Shown one piece after another: positions 55,847-64,000 of a DNA stretch of 64,000 nt. Under the pieces are notes generated by a model. That model was not told the origin of the DNA, searched no databases, and saw nothing but the letters and a program-made list of their open reading frames with translations. The stretch lies in the NCBI RefSeq assembly GCF_018326425.1, contig NZ_AP024601.1, forward strand, positions 1,476,001 to 1,540,000, read 5' to 3'. Every line of letters starts with the position of its first letter. Within the stretch, counting starts at the first letter, position 1. A program made the translations under genes and the position numbers. The DNA is from Polycladomyces abyssicola. Lineage in GTDB: Bacteria; Bacillota; Bacilli; Thermoactinomycetales; JIR-001.

Positions 55847-56682
55847 ACGTACGGAATGAAAATGGTCGGCGTAACCCGGGGAAAGACCCCTTTGCCGCGT
55901 GGACTGAATGTCTCAAGGAAGAGCAGGCGGCCGTGTTGTGCACGTTGCTGGCGTTTTCTCCTTCTCCGGATCTTCCTTCCGGGGTCCGTCTCTTCATTCC
56001 AGAAAACGGCGAACCCCTCGGAGACCTGGGAGATGAGGCATTGAACAGGTTGGCTGTTGAATGGGCACGGAAAAAACTGGACACCTTGCATCCCCAATCG
56101 GAGACCTGCATATTTTCCTTGCCCGGAGGCAGGCAAGCGGAGGTTTTCGTCGACGTCAACCTCCCTCCGTCGGAACTGATGATTTTCGGAGCTGGCCATG
56201 ACGCGATCCCTCTGGTGAAATTAGCCGTCCAGTCGGGGTTCAAAACGACGGTGGTCGATCCGCGCCCGGCCTACGCCACGGAGGATCGCTTTCCGGGAGC
56301 CCGGATCATTCTGGCCGATGCGGGTTTATGGGAGGAGCGGGTGATTATCGGAAAACGGACGTATGTTGTTGTGATGAACCACCATCTGGAGCGTGACCGG
56401 GTCGCCATCCGTCTTGCCTTGAACTCACCCGCTCCTTATGTGGGCGTGCTCGGGCCACGATCCCGCTGTCAACGGATGTTGGAGGCATTGGAAAAGGAAG
56501 GGGTAACCTTCGGGGAAGAGAAGCTGGCCCGGATGTATAACCCCGTCGGCTTAGATATTGGCGCCGAGACCCCGCAGGAGGTGGCAATCAGCATATTGTC
56601 GGAGATCCTGGCGTTTAGAAAGGGTTGTGCAGGCGGGTTTTTGCGGGGGAGGGACAACATTCATCAACCCGTCCGAAAATGA
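55843..56682 (+). CDS. XdhC C-terminal Rossmann half, separate gene
   Basis: 279 residues. A variable first part (about 1-115) and the XdhC_C Rossmann domain: LMIFGAGHDAIPLVKLAVQS, TTVVDPRPAYA, VVVMNHHLERDRVAIRLAL, YVGVLGPRSRCQRML, NPVGLDIGAETPQEVAISIL. ATG overlaps the previous stop. Binds or passes Mo cofactor in the family. Confidence 0.9.
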   Translation: MNVRNENGRRNPGKDPFAAWTECLKEEQAAVLCTLLAFSPSPDLPSGVRLFIPENGEPLGDLGDEALNRLAVEWARKKLDTLHPQSETCIFSLPGGRQAEVFVDVNLPPSELMIFGAGHDAIPLVKLAVQSGFKTTVVDPRPAYATEDRFPGARIILADAGLWEERVIIGKRTYVVVMNHHLERDRVAIRLALNSPAPYVGVLGPRSRCQRMLEALEKEGVTFGEEKLARMYNPVGLDIGAETPQEVAISILSEILAFRKGCAGGFLRGRDNIHQPVRK

Positions 56683-56784
56683 TCGCGGCCGGTGTACCTC
56701 TGGTTGTGATGGGTTCGTTATTGAGGTGAGGAGATGGCTGGGTGCCGTGGCAATTTTGAAAACTGATGCCGAAAGGTGTTGACC

Positions 56785-57468
56785 ATGGAGAGCGGTGTGT
56801 TTGCTCTGATCCTCGCTGCGGGGACATCTTCGAGAATGGGGACACCGAAACAACTCCTCGACTGGGGAGGCATGCCGTTGTTGGAGCAGGTAATCCGGAA
56901 GACGCTTACACTCCCCTTCCCGGAGGTGGTTGCCGTGATCGGTCACCGGGCGAAGGAGATCCGGCGCTTGATCCGGATAGAGGACGATCGCTTCCGCTGG
57001 GTGGTCAACCGGGATTACGCCGCTGGACAGAGTACGTCCCTTTTGGCCGGGTTGGCAATCGGAGAAGGCCGATACCAATCGGCGATGGTGTTTTTGGGCG
57101 ATCAACCGCTGGTTGCGGTAGAAACGATCCGGTGGATCTTTGAAAGCGGCCTCAAACAGCTTCGCACCCTTCGAGAGCCTGAGCCCATTGTCGTCCGGCC
57201 GTGCTTCCGGGGTATCCCCGGTCACCCCGTTTTTTTGGGCAATATCAGGTCGATGAATTTGGCAAGACTGAAGGGGGATGGGGGAGCGAAGGAGGTTCTT
57301 CGTACTGTACGGCACCGGACGATTCTGTCAGTGGAAGATCCGGGTGTCGTACTGGATATTGACACCCCACAGGCTTATGAAAGTGCCAGGAGACTTGCCT
57401 TCCGTCCGCGTGACAGCAGTTCGAACATGGTTCGTGGGAGACGCGGGGATCGCTTGGGAACAGAATGA
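56785..57468 (+). CDS. mocA: Molybdenum cofactor cytidylyltransferase (MocA)
   Basis: 227 residues, nucleotidyltransferase fold: LILAAGTSSRMGTPKQLLDW (nucleotide loop), NRDYAAGQSTSLLAGL, VFLGDQPLVAVETI (catalytic Asp) and GHPVFLG. Adds CMP to molybdopterin to give MCD, the cofactor form that CO dehydrogenase uses. ATG at 56785, 8 bases after GAAAGG. End of the tight cox run. Confidence 0.93.
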   Translation: MESGVFALILAAGTSSRMGTPKQLLDWGGMPLLEQVIRKTLTLPFPEVVAVIGHRAKEIRRLIRIEDDRFRWVVNRDYAAGQSTSLLAGLAIGEGRYQSAMVFLGDQPLVAVETIRWIFESGLKQLRTLREPEPIVVRPCFRGIPGHPVFLGNIRSMNLARLKGDGGAKEVLRTVRHRTILSVEDPGVVLDIDTPQAYESARRLAFRPRDSSSNMVRGRRGDRLGTE

Positions 57469-57769
57469 ACCAAACTATCCAAGGTGTGTCATCACACCAC
57501 CGATGTTTTCCTTCTGCTCTTGCATATATTTATCCGCATGAGCGTATACCGGCTACCGGTACCCTAGTTTCACCTCTCGCTCTCATGATTTTACATAGTG
57601 GGAGTCTTCGTCACCACAACTCCTAACATCTCACTAAAGGAATCGGAATCCCAACCGCCATATAACGACCGAGAAACATAAACTAAACGTTCTCAAAGTG
57701 TGTTGTCTCGGAAAAATGAAGAGAATGAGAGGTGACAAGGCTGCTACGAAGTGAGAGCAGCGTGAGAAG
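57469..57769. other. Intergenic region before moaA
   Basis: Two small perfect hairpins: GGTGTG/CACACC (57483-57498) and TACCGG/CCGGTA (57547-57561). No molybdenum-cofactor riboswitch recognisable. No gene. Confidence 0.4.
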
Positions 57770-58783
57770 ATGGCTGAAATCAAAGATGCATTGGGCCGTC
57801 CGCTTCGGGATTTGCGTATTTCCGTGACGGACCGTTGCAATTTTCGTTGCCGGTACTGCATGCCTGAAGAAGTGTTTGGCCCCGATTACCAGTTTCTCTC
57901 GCGGAAGGCGCTTCTCCGATTTGAGGAAATCACCCGATTGGTGCGGATCTTTGTCAAGCTGGGCGTAGAAAAGATCCGGATCACCGGAGGCGAACCCCTG
58001 CTCAGAAAAGGGCTGCCCGATCTGATCCGGATGCTGTCCAGCGTGAAAGGGATTCGAGATATTGCCCTGACGACCAATGGCTCCTTACTCGCCAAGCACG
58101 CCCGCGCCCTTAAAGAAGCCGGACTGCAGCGGGTCAACGTCAGTTTGGATGCGCTTGACGACGAAATCTTTGCCAAAATAAACGGGGGGCGGTCCGCTGT
58201 CCGACCAGTGTTGGAGGGAATCGAGGCGGCCAGTCAGGCCGGACTGAAGGTAAAGGTCAACATGGTTGTCCAAAAGGGTGTCAATGACGGGCAGATCATC
58301 CCCATGGCCCGCCATTTTCGCGGAACGGGGCATATTCTGCGCTTCATCGAATTTATGGACGTGGGCAACAGTAACGGGTGGAACTTGGATCAGGTGGTGT
58401 CCAAACGGGAGATCATCGAGCGGATTCACAAGGAAATGCCCTTGGAACCGGTGGAACCCAATTATTACGGCGAAGTCGCTTCCCGCTACCGTTACCGAGG
58501 AACAGATGAGGAGGTCGGGGTGATCTCCTCGGTGACGGAATCCTTTTGTTCCACTTGCACCCGGGCGCGACTGTCCGCCGACGGACGGCTGTACACCTGT
58601 CTGTTCGCTTCCGAGGGATACGACCTCCGCGGCCCGTTGCGCTCGGGAGAGAGCGACGACGAACTGGAGGCACGCATCCGCGACGTCTGGAACCATCGAC
58701 GGGACCGCTATTCCGATGAGCGATTAAAAAACACCCGGGTCCGCGACCGCAAAAAGGTGGAAATGTCCTATATAGGCGGATAA
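57770..58783 (+). CDS. moaA: GTP 3',8-cyclase MoaA
   Basis: First step of molybdenum cofactor synthesis, a radical-SAM enzyme. 337 residues: N-terminal [4Fe-4S] motif [25 protein letters not shown]-terminal cluster [19 protein letters not shown] and the double-glycine end. Context: supplies cofactor for the adjacent CO dehydrogenase. Ends at a terminator. Confidence 0.96.
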   Translation: MAEIKDALGRPLRDLRISVTDRCNFRCRYCMPEEVFGPDYQFLSRKALLRFEEITRLVRIFVKLGVEKIRITGGEPLLRKGLPDLIRMLSSVKGIRDIALTTNGSLLAKHARALKEAGLQRVNVSLDALDDEIFAKINGGRSAVRPVLEGIEAASQAGLKVKVNMVVQKGVNDGQIIPMARHFRGTGHILRFIEFMDVGNSNGWNLDQVVSKREIIERIHKEMPLEPVEPNYYGEVASRYRYRGTDEEVGVISSVTESFCSTCTRARLSADGRLYTCLFASEGYDLRGPLRSGESDDELEARIRDVWNHRRDRYSDERLKNTRVRDRKKVEMSYIGG

Positions 58784-58805
58784 AAGGATGGTTAGGTAAC
58801 AAGAA

Positions 58806-58828
58806 ACCCCGGCTTTTGCCGGGGCTTT
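58806..58828. terminator. Bidirectional terminator, moaA / ppa
   Basis: CCCCGGC/GCCGGGG hairpin between the two convergent genes. Confidence 0.85.
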
Positions 58829-58831
58829 GCA

Positions 58832-59329
58832 TTACTTCTGCTCTTGATAACGTTTGAGGCAGGCTTGATACAGGTCTGCTGCAAATTGGGCATCCTTCCA
58901 GCCTTCGATTTTGGTTTCTTTGTTCTCCAGATCCTTGTATACTTGGAAAAAGTGCTCGATTTCTTTCAACACGTGCGGAGCGACGTCATCCAAGGATTTC
59001 ACGTGATCCCAACGCGGGTCGTCTGCAGGTACCGCCAACAGTTTTTCATCTTGGCCTTTATCGTCGGACATCAACAGAACACCGATCACGCGCGAGCGGA
59101 TGACGCATCCCGGGAAGGTGGGGAAGGTGGTCAATACCAGGATGTCCAACGGATCGCCGTCTTCGGCCAGGGTGGATTCCAGATATCCGTATTCAGTCGG
59201 GTAGTGCATAGGAGAGTACAACACGCGGTCCAGACGGAACACACCTTTTTCCTTGTCGTATTCGTACTTGTTTTGACTGCCGGACGGAATTTCAATAAAG
59301 GCATCCACGATCAATTCTTGTTGAGCCAT
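58832..59329 (-). CDS. ppa: Inorganic pyrophosphatase, family I
   Basis: 165 residues: SQNKYEYDKEKGVFRLDRVL, MHYPTEYGYL, and the signature DGDPLDILVL (three catalytic Asp), DDPRWDHV. Family I is common in thermophiles and less so in Bacillus, which mostly uses family II. ATG at 59329 behind AAGGAGGA. Confidence 0.95.
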   Translation of the reverse strand: MAQQELIVDAFIEIPSGSQNKYEYDKEKGVFRLDRVLYSPMHYPTEYGYLESTLAEDGDPLDILVLTTFPTFPGCVIRSRVIGVLLMSDDKGQDEKLLAVPADDPRWDHVKSLDDVAPHVLKEIEHFFQVYKDLENKETKIEGWKDAQFAADLYQACLKRYQEQK

Positions 59330-59497
59330 GATTTGTTTATCCTCCTTATGTACAGAAGTTTCCACCGAACGGGACCATCGGAATTGTCAGTCTCGCTCTA
59401 ACCACCATTGTAGTCGGATTGACGTTCGGAAGCAAACCCGTTTTGGTTGAAATCATGATACAATGGATGGGAGACTCCAAAGGAAAGAGGCGTTGGG

Positions 59498-59827
59498 ATG
59501 GATTCTCAGGAGCAGTACCATATATCACCGGAAATGTTCGCCCGTCGATACCGGAGAGGAGAACTGGACGGGATTGTCTTGGATGTGCGTGAACCTGAGG
59601 AATGGGAAGTGGATCATCTGGACGGTGCGGTCTTGATCCCACTGCAACATCTTCCCAATCGGTTGCACGAGCTGGAACGGGACAAAACGGTGTATGTGCT
59701 TTGTGCCCATGGCATCCGCAGCATATATGCCGCCAATTACCTGCTCAACCAGGGATTTCGTCGCGTTGTCAACGTGGATGACGGGCTGGCGGCGGTACGC
59801 CTGTATCTGGATGCTGACACTGATTGA
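59498..59827 (+). CDS. Single-domain rhodanese
   Basis: 109 residues, rhodanese fold: VLDVREPEEWEVDHLDGAVL, active-site loop CAHGIRS with the persulfide Cys, and YLLNQGFRRVVNVDDGLAA. Possible sulfur donor; partner unknown. ATG at 59498. Confidence 0.92.
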   Translation: MDSQEQYHISPEMFARRYRRGELDGIVLDVREPEEWEVDHLDGAVLIPLQHLPNRLHELERDKTVYVLCAHGIRSIYAANYLLNQGFRRVVNVDDGLAAVRLYLDADTD

Positions 59828-59837
59828 CCTGAAAAAA

Positions 59838-59862
59838 GCTGCTCTGATCGAGCAGCTTTTCG
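59838..59862. terminator. Bidirectional terminator, rhodanese / ferredoxin
   Basis: GCTGCTC/GAGCAGC hairpin flanked by A6 and TTTT. Confidence 0.85.
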
Positions 59863-59867
59863 TCGGT

Positions 59868-60185
<318 letters not shown>

Positions 60186-60237
60186 CTACCATGAATTTTG
60201 CCGATTGTTGGGAATGTAAGACATAAAGGGGTGAAAC

Positions 60238-60801
60238 GTGTTGCAGTCCAATCAAAAAGTCGATTCCCGCCGGCTGTTGTTCCATTTGTATGCGTCACAA
60301 GCAATATTGATGCTGACAGGCTTTATCCTTCTACAGTGGGTGGATGAAGGATGGCGTTGCCTGTTTTACTGGCAAGATCCCGTTCTGTGGGGGAGCGGAC
60401 TGGGCTTTGGGCTGTTGGTGGTAGCAGTGGACATTGTGTTGACAAGAATGGCTCCCGCTCATTGGTGGGATGACGGTGGGATCAACCGGTTGTTGTTTCA
60501 AGGGCGCTCGCTTGTACACATCGTGTGGATCGCTTGTCTGGTAGCGGTGGCGGAAGAGCTCTTGTTTCGCGGTGCTTTACAATCTTTGATCGGGCTGTGG
60601 GGTTCCAGTCTGTTGTTCACTCTGGTACATTTTCGCTATTGGAAGCGAATTCCGCTGATGTTGTTGGTGTTTGCAGTCAGTCTGGGGTTCGGCGTGTTGG
60701 TCGAATGGAGCGGATCACTGGTTCCCGCAATCATTGCTCATTTTGTCATCGATTGTATCACCGGCGTTCGAATCCTTTTGGAATCGGATGGGCTTCAATG
60801 A
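60238..60801 (+). CDS. CPBP-family intramembrane metalloprotease
   Basis: 187 residues, about six membrane helices. Conserved motifs VAEELLFRGALQSL (EExxxR), FTLVHFRYW (FxxxH) and HFVIDCITG (HxxxD-like). Bacterial relatives of Rce1; substrate unknown. GTG start at 60238. Confidence 0.88.
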   Translation: MLQSNQKVDSRRLLFHLYASQAILMLTGFILLQWVDEGWRCLFYWQDPVLWGSGLGFGLLVVAVDIVLTRMAPAHWWDDGGINRLLFQGRSLVHIVWIACLVAVAEELLFRGALQSLIGLWGSSLLFTLVHFRYWKRIPLMLLVFAVSLGFGVLVEWSGSLVPAIIAHFVIDCITGVRILLESDGLQ

Positions 60802-60860
60802 AGTGTTATTCCGCGAACCCGTTCGCGATATACATGGAAAAAGACGGAGGAGGGAAACGG

Positions 60861-61304
60861 ATGCGTTTGCGGGGATGGCTGGAGTTGGCCGGTGTGACCG
60901 GGTGGTGGTTGGTGACGGTGTGGTTGTTTCCGGATGATCGGCAGGGTTGGCAACGGTATTTATCATGGCCGTATTGGTTTTTTATGGCCAGTTTTCTGCC
61001 TTGTTCGTTTGTGGTGGCTCGATGGATCATCCGTTCCTTTGTCCGGATGTGGGAGTGGCCGTTTCCATGGAGTCATCCCCTCCGCCGGCGTGAGTTGATT
61101 CGCTGTGCGGCCGGGGTCGGATTGGGATGGTACGGGATCTCTCAGCTGGGAGGACACGCCATAACGTTCTTGATGCTGTTTGGGGGGCGGGAAGGGTGGC
61201 TCCTCTATCGAAAGTGGCGAGCGCTCGGGTGGGGGAACTATAAAGCTACTTCTAGGCGGGACGCGGCGAAAGGGCTCTCTGATACCTCCCCAAATCCCCC
61301 TTGA
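60861..61304 (+). CDS. Unknown membrane protein
   Basis: 147 residues, Trp-rich with three hydrophobic segments (LAGVTGWWLVTVWLFP, YWFFMASFLPCSFVVARWII, AAGVGLGWYGISQLGGHAIT). ATG at 60861 behind GGAGGAGGG. 59 bases after the protease gene, likely one operon. Family not recognised. Confidence 0.65.
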   Translation: MRLRGWLELAGVTGWWLVTVWLFPDDRQGWQRYLSWPYWFFMASFLPCSFVVARWIIRSFVRMWEWPFPWSHPLRRRELIRCAAGVGLGWYGISQLGGHAITFLMLFGGREGWLLYRKWRALGWGNYKATSRRDAAKGLSDTSPNPP

Positions 61305-61353
61305 CACAGTCAGACAATCATACTAAGATAAAAATTGTCACATCACTAGAAGC

Positions 61354-61446
61354 GGAGAGATACCCAAGTGGCCGAAGGGGACGGTTTGCTAAACCGTTAG
61401 GGGGTCGAATGACCCCGCGCGGGTTCGAATCCCGCTCTCTCCGCCA
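61354..61446 (+). tRNA. tRNA-Ser (GCT)
   Basis: GGAGAGA/TCTCTCC acceptor stem, anticodon GCT in GTTTGCTAAAC, long variable arm (GGGGGTCGAATGACCCC), T-loop GGTTCGAATCC, encoded CCA. Confidence 0.97.
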
Positions 61447-61451
61447 TGTGT

Positions 61452-61528
61452 GGCGGCGTAGCTCAGTTGGCTAGAGCGTACGGTTCATACCCGTAAGGTC
61501 GGGGGTTCGAGGCCCTCCGCCGCTACCA
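61452..61528 (+). tRNA. tRNA-Met (CAT)
   Basis: Fully paired acceptor GGCGGCG/CGCCGCT, anticodon CAT in GGTTCATACC, encoded CCA. Paired first base argues for elongator Met (or Ile2) rather than initiator. Confidence 0.93.
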
Positions 61529-61534
61529 TCACGC

Positions 61535-61608
61535 AGGGGCGTAGTTTAATGGTAGAACGGAGGTCTCCAAAACCTCTAGTGTGGGTTCGATTCCTACCGC
61601 CCCTGCCA
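61535..61608 (+). tRNA. tRNA-Trp (CCA)
   Basis: AGGGGCG/CGCCCCT acceptor stem, anticodon CCA in GTCTCCAAAAC, encoded CCA. Confidence 0.96.
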
Positions 61609-61613
61609 AACAT

Positions 61614-61687
61614 GGGGGCATAGCCAAGTGGTAAGGCACGGGACTGCAAATCCCTTATCCCCGGTTCGATTCCGGGTGCCCCCTCCA
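61614..61687 (+). tRNA. tRNA-Cys (GCA)
   Basis: GGGGGCA/TGCCCCC acceptor stem, anticodon GCA in GACTGCAAATC, encoded CCA. Last of four tRNAs. Confidence 0.97.
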
Positions 61688-61713
61688 TATGATTGGCATG
61701 CGGATTCGACGAA

Positions 61714-61738
61714 AACCCGTCCAAAGGGTTCTTTTTTT
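61714..61738 (+). terminator. Terminator of the tRNA cluster
   Basis: AACCC/GGGTT hairpin followed by CTTTTTTT. Confidence 0.75.
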
Positions 61739-61891
61739 ATATGCAGCAGGATGTTTAGTTAGGTGCATTTCCCGCACATATGATGTATTATGGAATTAAA
61801 GAGAGAAAAATGGAGACCTGATTGCGTAACGAAACGGAATTCACCCTCATACGCTGTATGGAGCAGGTCTCCAGCGAGGGAGGGTAAACCC

Positions 61892-62482
61892 ATGCGCGTC
61901 GAGCGTTTAGGACGTGACAAGGTCCGCTTCTACTTATCCATGGACGATCTACTAGATCGTGGGATCAACAAAGAGGACATGTGGCGAGATATCCCCAAGG
62001 TGCACGAACTGTTCAACGACATGATGGAACAGGCGTATCAAGAGCTGGGGTTCGAGATTTCGGGGCCTGTGGCGGTAGAAGTGTTTGCCCTTCCGACGCA
62101 GGGGATGGTGGTTGTCGTCACCCGCGGTCGTACCCCTGAGACAGATGACGATCTCGATGTGGACGACATGTATGAGTTAGAAGTGACGCTGGAGGAAAGT
62201 GAGCAGATCATTTTCCGCTTTTCCGATTTCGAAGACCTCGTTCAGGCGGCGATCCGCTTGAAGTCTTTGATCCGCGGGGGCGGCAAGGTGTACGCTTACC
62301 AGAATCAATACTTCCTCGTATTTGACGAAGAAATCCAAACGGATGATCTGCAAGCCGTCATCGCTATTCTGACCGAATTCGGAGAGCCTTCTACAGTGAC
62401 CGAACATATGTTGGCTGAATACGGAAAACCGGTGATGATGGAACATGCAATCGAGCAATTGAACCGCTATTTTGGTAAATAG
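61892..62482 (+). CDS. mecA: Adaptor protein MecA
   Basis: 196 residues. N-terminal substrate-binding part (MRVERLGRDKVRFYLSMDDL, DRGINKEDMW, MMEQAYQELGFEI), a variable acidic linker (TPETDDDLDVDD) and the C-terminal ClpC-binding part (FRFSDFEDLVQAAI, YAYQNQYFLVF). Delivers proteins such as ComK to ClpCP. ATG at 61892 behind GGGAGGG. Confidence 0.94.
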   Translation: MRVERLGRDKVRFYLSMDDLLDRGINKEDMWRDIPKVHELFNDMMEQAYQELGFEISGPVAVEVFALPTQGMVVVVTRGRTPETDDDLDVDDMYELEVTLEESEQIIFRFSDFEDLVQAAIRLKSLIRGGGKVYAYQNQYFLVFDEEIQTDDLQAVIAILTEFGEPSTVTEHMLAEYGKPVMMEHAIEQLNRYFGK

Positions 62483-62526
62483 ACGTACGCATCGGTCCGG
62501 TGCGTATGTTTGAAGTTTATACAAGT

Positions 62527-62573
62527 AAGAGGGGCCGACTCCTGATGTGAAAGGGAAGTTGGCCCCTCTTGTT
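62527..62573. terminator. Terminator between mecA and bshB2
   Basis: AAGAGGGGCC.ACT pairs with AGT.GGCCCCTCTT, then TTTA. Confidence 0.8.
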
Positions 62574-62597
62574 TATTCAGGTTGGTTTTCGAGAAAC

Positions 62598-63326
62598 TCA
62601 TCCCCACCAATCTGTTTCCGTCAAATCCGGTCGTAACAGCCAGCGACCGTTTTGCATTGCCAGTTGATAATATTCCGTCGTGCGCAGACGTTGCCAATCC
62701 CCGGCCAACACGCCCGGAAACACGCGTTCGATGGATAAATGCTGGGTGCGGTGTTGGCGCAATGCTTCCATTATCGCTGGCCGTTGGGCCGTCACATCGA
62801 CAGATGTGGTGATGGCATCGTCAGGTGTGGTGTAAATGGATCCTCCTTCAGGTACTGCTGATTGAGGGATGACTATATAGTACAATTTGAAATTCAGGCG
62901 GTTTTTTGCCTGATTACAGGCTTGCACGACAGCTTGGTGCAATGCGCGGTGGTCGGCATGGCCCGAGATGCCTTCAGGCGGGAAAGTGACGATGACGTCA
63001 GGGTGAACTTTCTCCATCACTTGCAAAATGTCCTTGACCAACACATCATCGGGCAATTGTGATAGCTTCCCGTCGCCGAAATCTCGCTGGATGACTGTAT
63101 CGATACCGAGAATTTCCGCTGCACGTGCCAATTCGCTTTCGCGCACATTGCCCAACTCTTCAGGACGGCACAAGGGAGGATCTCCCACCTTGCCGGCTTC
63201 GCCCCGCGTGGCGCAATACAGTACGATTCGCACCCCGGGATCTTTGGCGTATTTGGCGATGGTCCCGCCACACGTAAACGTTTCATCATCGGGATGGGCG
63301 AAAACAAGTAAAGCTGTTCGCGTCAT
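62598..63326 (-). CDS. bshB2: Bacillithiol biosynthesis deacetylase (BshB2 type)
   Basis: 242 residues, LmbE/PIG-L deacetylase: zinc motif AHPDDETFTCGGTI, GEAGKVGDPPLCRPEELGNV, FPPEGISGHADHRALH (second zinc His), C-terminal TETDWWG. In bacilli BshB2 removes acetyl from N-acetylglucosaminyl-malate on the way to bacillithiol. Convergent with mecA. Confidence 0.85.
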   Translation of the reverse strand: MTRTALLVFAHPDDETFTCGGTIAKYAKDPGVRIVLYCATRGEAGKVGDPPLCRPEELGNVRESELARAAEILGIDTVIQRDFGDGKLSQLPDDVLVKDILQVMEKVHPDVIVTFPPEGISGHADHRALHQAVVQACNQAKNRLNFKLYYIVIPQSAVPEGGSIYTTPDDAITTSVDVTAQRPAIMEALRQHRTQHLSIERVFPGVLAGDWQRLRTTEYYQLAMQNGRWLLRPDLTETDWWG

Positions 63327-63584
63327 GTGGTTCGATCCTTTCTTCCGGCCGGCACGATCCCAAGGGGATACGGATGCCGGCGATGTTCTTTCACTATTTT
63401 CTCTGTTTCCAGTAAGCGTTCCCTAAAATCGATTTTGATTCCTTTCATGGATTCGTCAAGACAAATGGTGTTCCTTCCATGGAGGATGTGTTGTATACTG
63501 TGTAAGGACGCCCCATGTTTTTTCGAAAAAAAGTGTATACTGAGCATTGAACTGATGGGAACTTTTTTTTTGAGGTGGTTAGGG
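63327..63584. other. Divergent intergenic region
   Basis: Between bshB2 and the dehydrogenase gene. Several overlapping frames without homology. TTGTATACTGTGTAAGGA (about 63492) may contain part of a promoter. Confidence 0.35.
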
Positions 63585-64000
63585 ATGGGACAACAGTCTG
63601 AGAGGACCAACGAATCCGTGGAATCGAAAGAAAACCTCGACGTACTCGCATCCACGCAGGTCGTGATCAAACAGGCGCTGGAAAAGCTGGGTTATCCGGA
63701 GCATGTCTACGAACTGTTGAAGGAGCCCTTGCGCGTGTTGACGGTCCGGATTCCGGTACGGATGGACGATGGTTCCGTCAAGGTGTTTACCGGCTACCGC
63801 GCACAGCACAACGACGCGGTCGGTCCAACCAAAGGAGGCGTGCGTTTTCACCCGGATGTAACGGAAAATGAAGTGAAAGCGCTTTCGATTTGGATGAGTT
63901 TGAAAGCGGGAATTGTGGATCTGCCGTACGGTGGTGGGAAAGGCGGTATCGTCTGCGATCCGCGGCAGATGTCCTTCCGTGAATTGGAACGGCTTTCACG
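63585..64000 (+). CDS. NAD-specific glutamate dehydrogenase, 3' end outside window
   Basis: 139 residues visible. Family N-terminus: LASTQVVIKQALEKLGYPEH, LLKEPLRVLTVRIPVRMDDG, then VFTGYRAQHNDAVGPTKGGV and the substrate lysines in WMSLKAGIVDLPYGGGKGGI. RocG/GudB type; either name is possible. ATG at 63585 behind GAGGTGG. Continues past the window edge. Confidence 0.94.
   Translation, partial: MGQQSERTNESVESKENLDVLASTQVVIKQALEKLGYPEHVYELLKEPLRVLTVRIPVRMDDGSVKVFTGYRAQHNDAVGPTKGGVRFHPDVTENEVKALSIWMSLKAGIVDLPYGGGKGGIVCDPRQMSFRELERLS

Noticed and set aside
60525-60860. N-terminal extension of the unknown membrane protein overlapping the CPBP gene
   Set aside because: It is an out-of-frame reading of the protease gene; GGAGGAGGG precedes ATG 60861.

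Overview
The window reads as a chromosomal segment of a thermophile-like, spore-forming Firmicute. Sporulation genes (spoVAE, dacB-spmA-spmB, ytfI/ytfJ, YheC/YheD-type proteins, a YjcZ-type peptide), a Bacillus-like res operon, strong AGGAGG ribosome sites, a T-box and bacillithiol/MecA genes all point to Bacillales. The GC-rich core genes, CtaA, several TTG/GTG starts and a form I CO dehydrogenase would fit Thermoactinomycetaceae or a related thermophilic family; this placement is inference.

Layout. 1-2.6 kb: end of the spoVA operon, lysA, then a ~390 nt stretch with a 15-bp helix pairing its two ends, at least five internal hairpins and a T9 tract. It looks like an independent structured RNA and I cannot assign it to a family. 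2.7-6.5 kb: decayed GNAT gene, alanine dehydrogenase and its PucR-type regulator. 6.7-13.3 kb: ctaA, an FMN riboswitch with the riboflavin operon (ribD-ribE-ribBA-ribH, with an unexplained structured 340-nt spacer), then scpA-scpB. 13.3-15.6 kb: a partly decayed arsenic locus (arsR, broken aquaporin, arsC, second arsR, truncated arsI) with two identical-geometry ArsR-type operators. 15.7-19.2 kb: ytfI, ytfJ, dacB, spmA, spmB.

19.2-32.3 kb is an accessory island inserted between spmB and rluB, which are neighbours in Bacillus. It is AT-richer and full of fossils of IS1182-, IS630- and IS3-type elements. It holds a broken panD, three intact and one broken YheC/YheD ATP-grasp genes, a translationally coupled ATP-grasp + 2-oxoglutarate oxygenase pair, two near-identical copies of a small Phe-rich-tailed protein in inverted orientation, a YjcZ-type peptide and a phosphodiesterase.

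32.3-38.5 kb: rluB and resB-resC-resD-resE (resA missing), for cytochrome c biogenesis and redox sensing. 38.5-42.5 kb (minus strand): an SDR, and a T-box-controlled serine operon (class V aminotransferase + serA). 42.7-47.3 kb: UvrD-like helicase, a frameshifted unknown gene, a CGNR regulator divergent from an MFS exporter. 47.6-58.8 kb: an aerobic carbon monoxide dehydrogenase locus, coxM-coxS-coxL with the form I active-site motif AYRCSFR, followed by an XdhC-YHS fusion, coxG, coxD, coxE, a split XdhC, mocA and moaA, i.e. enzyme plus cofactor and maturation machinery in one run, preceded by a cre-like site. 58.8-64 kb: pyrophosphatase, rhodanese, ferredoxin, CPBP protease, four tRNAs (Ser-Met-Trp-Cys), mecA, bshB2 and the start of a glutamate dehydrogenase gene.
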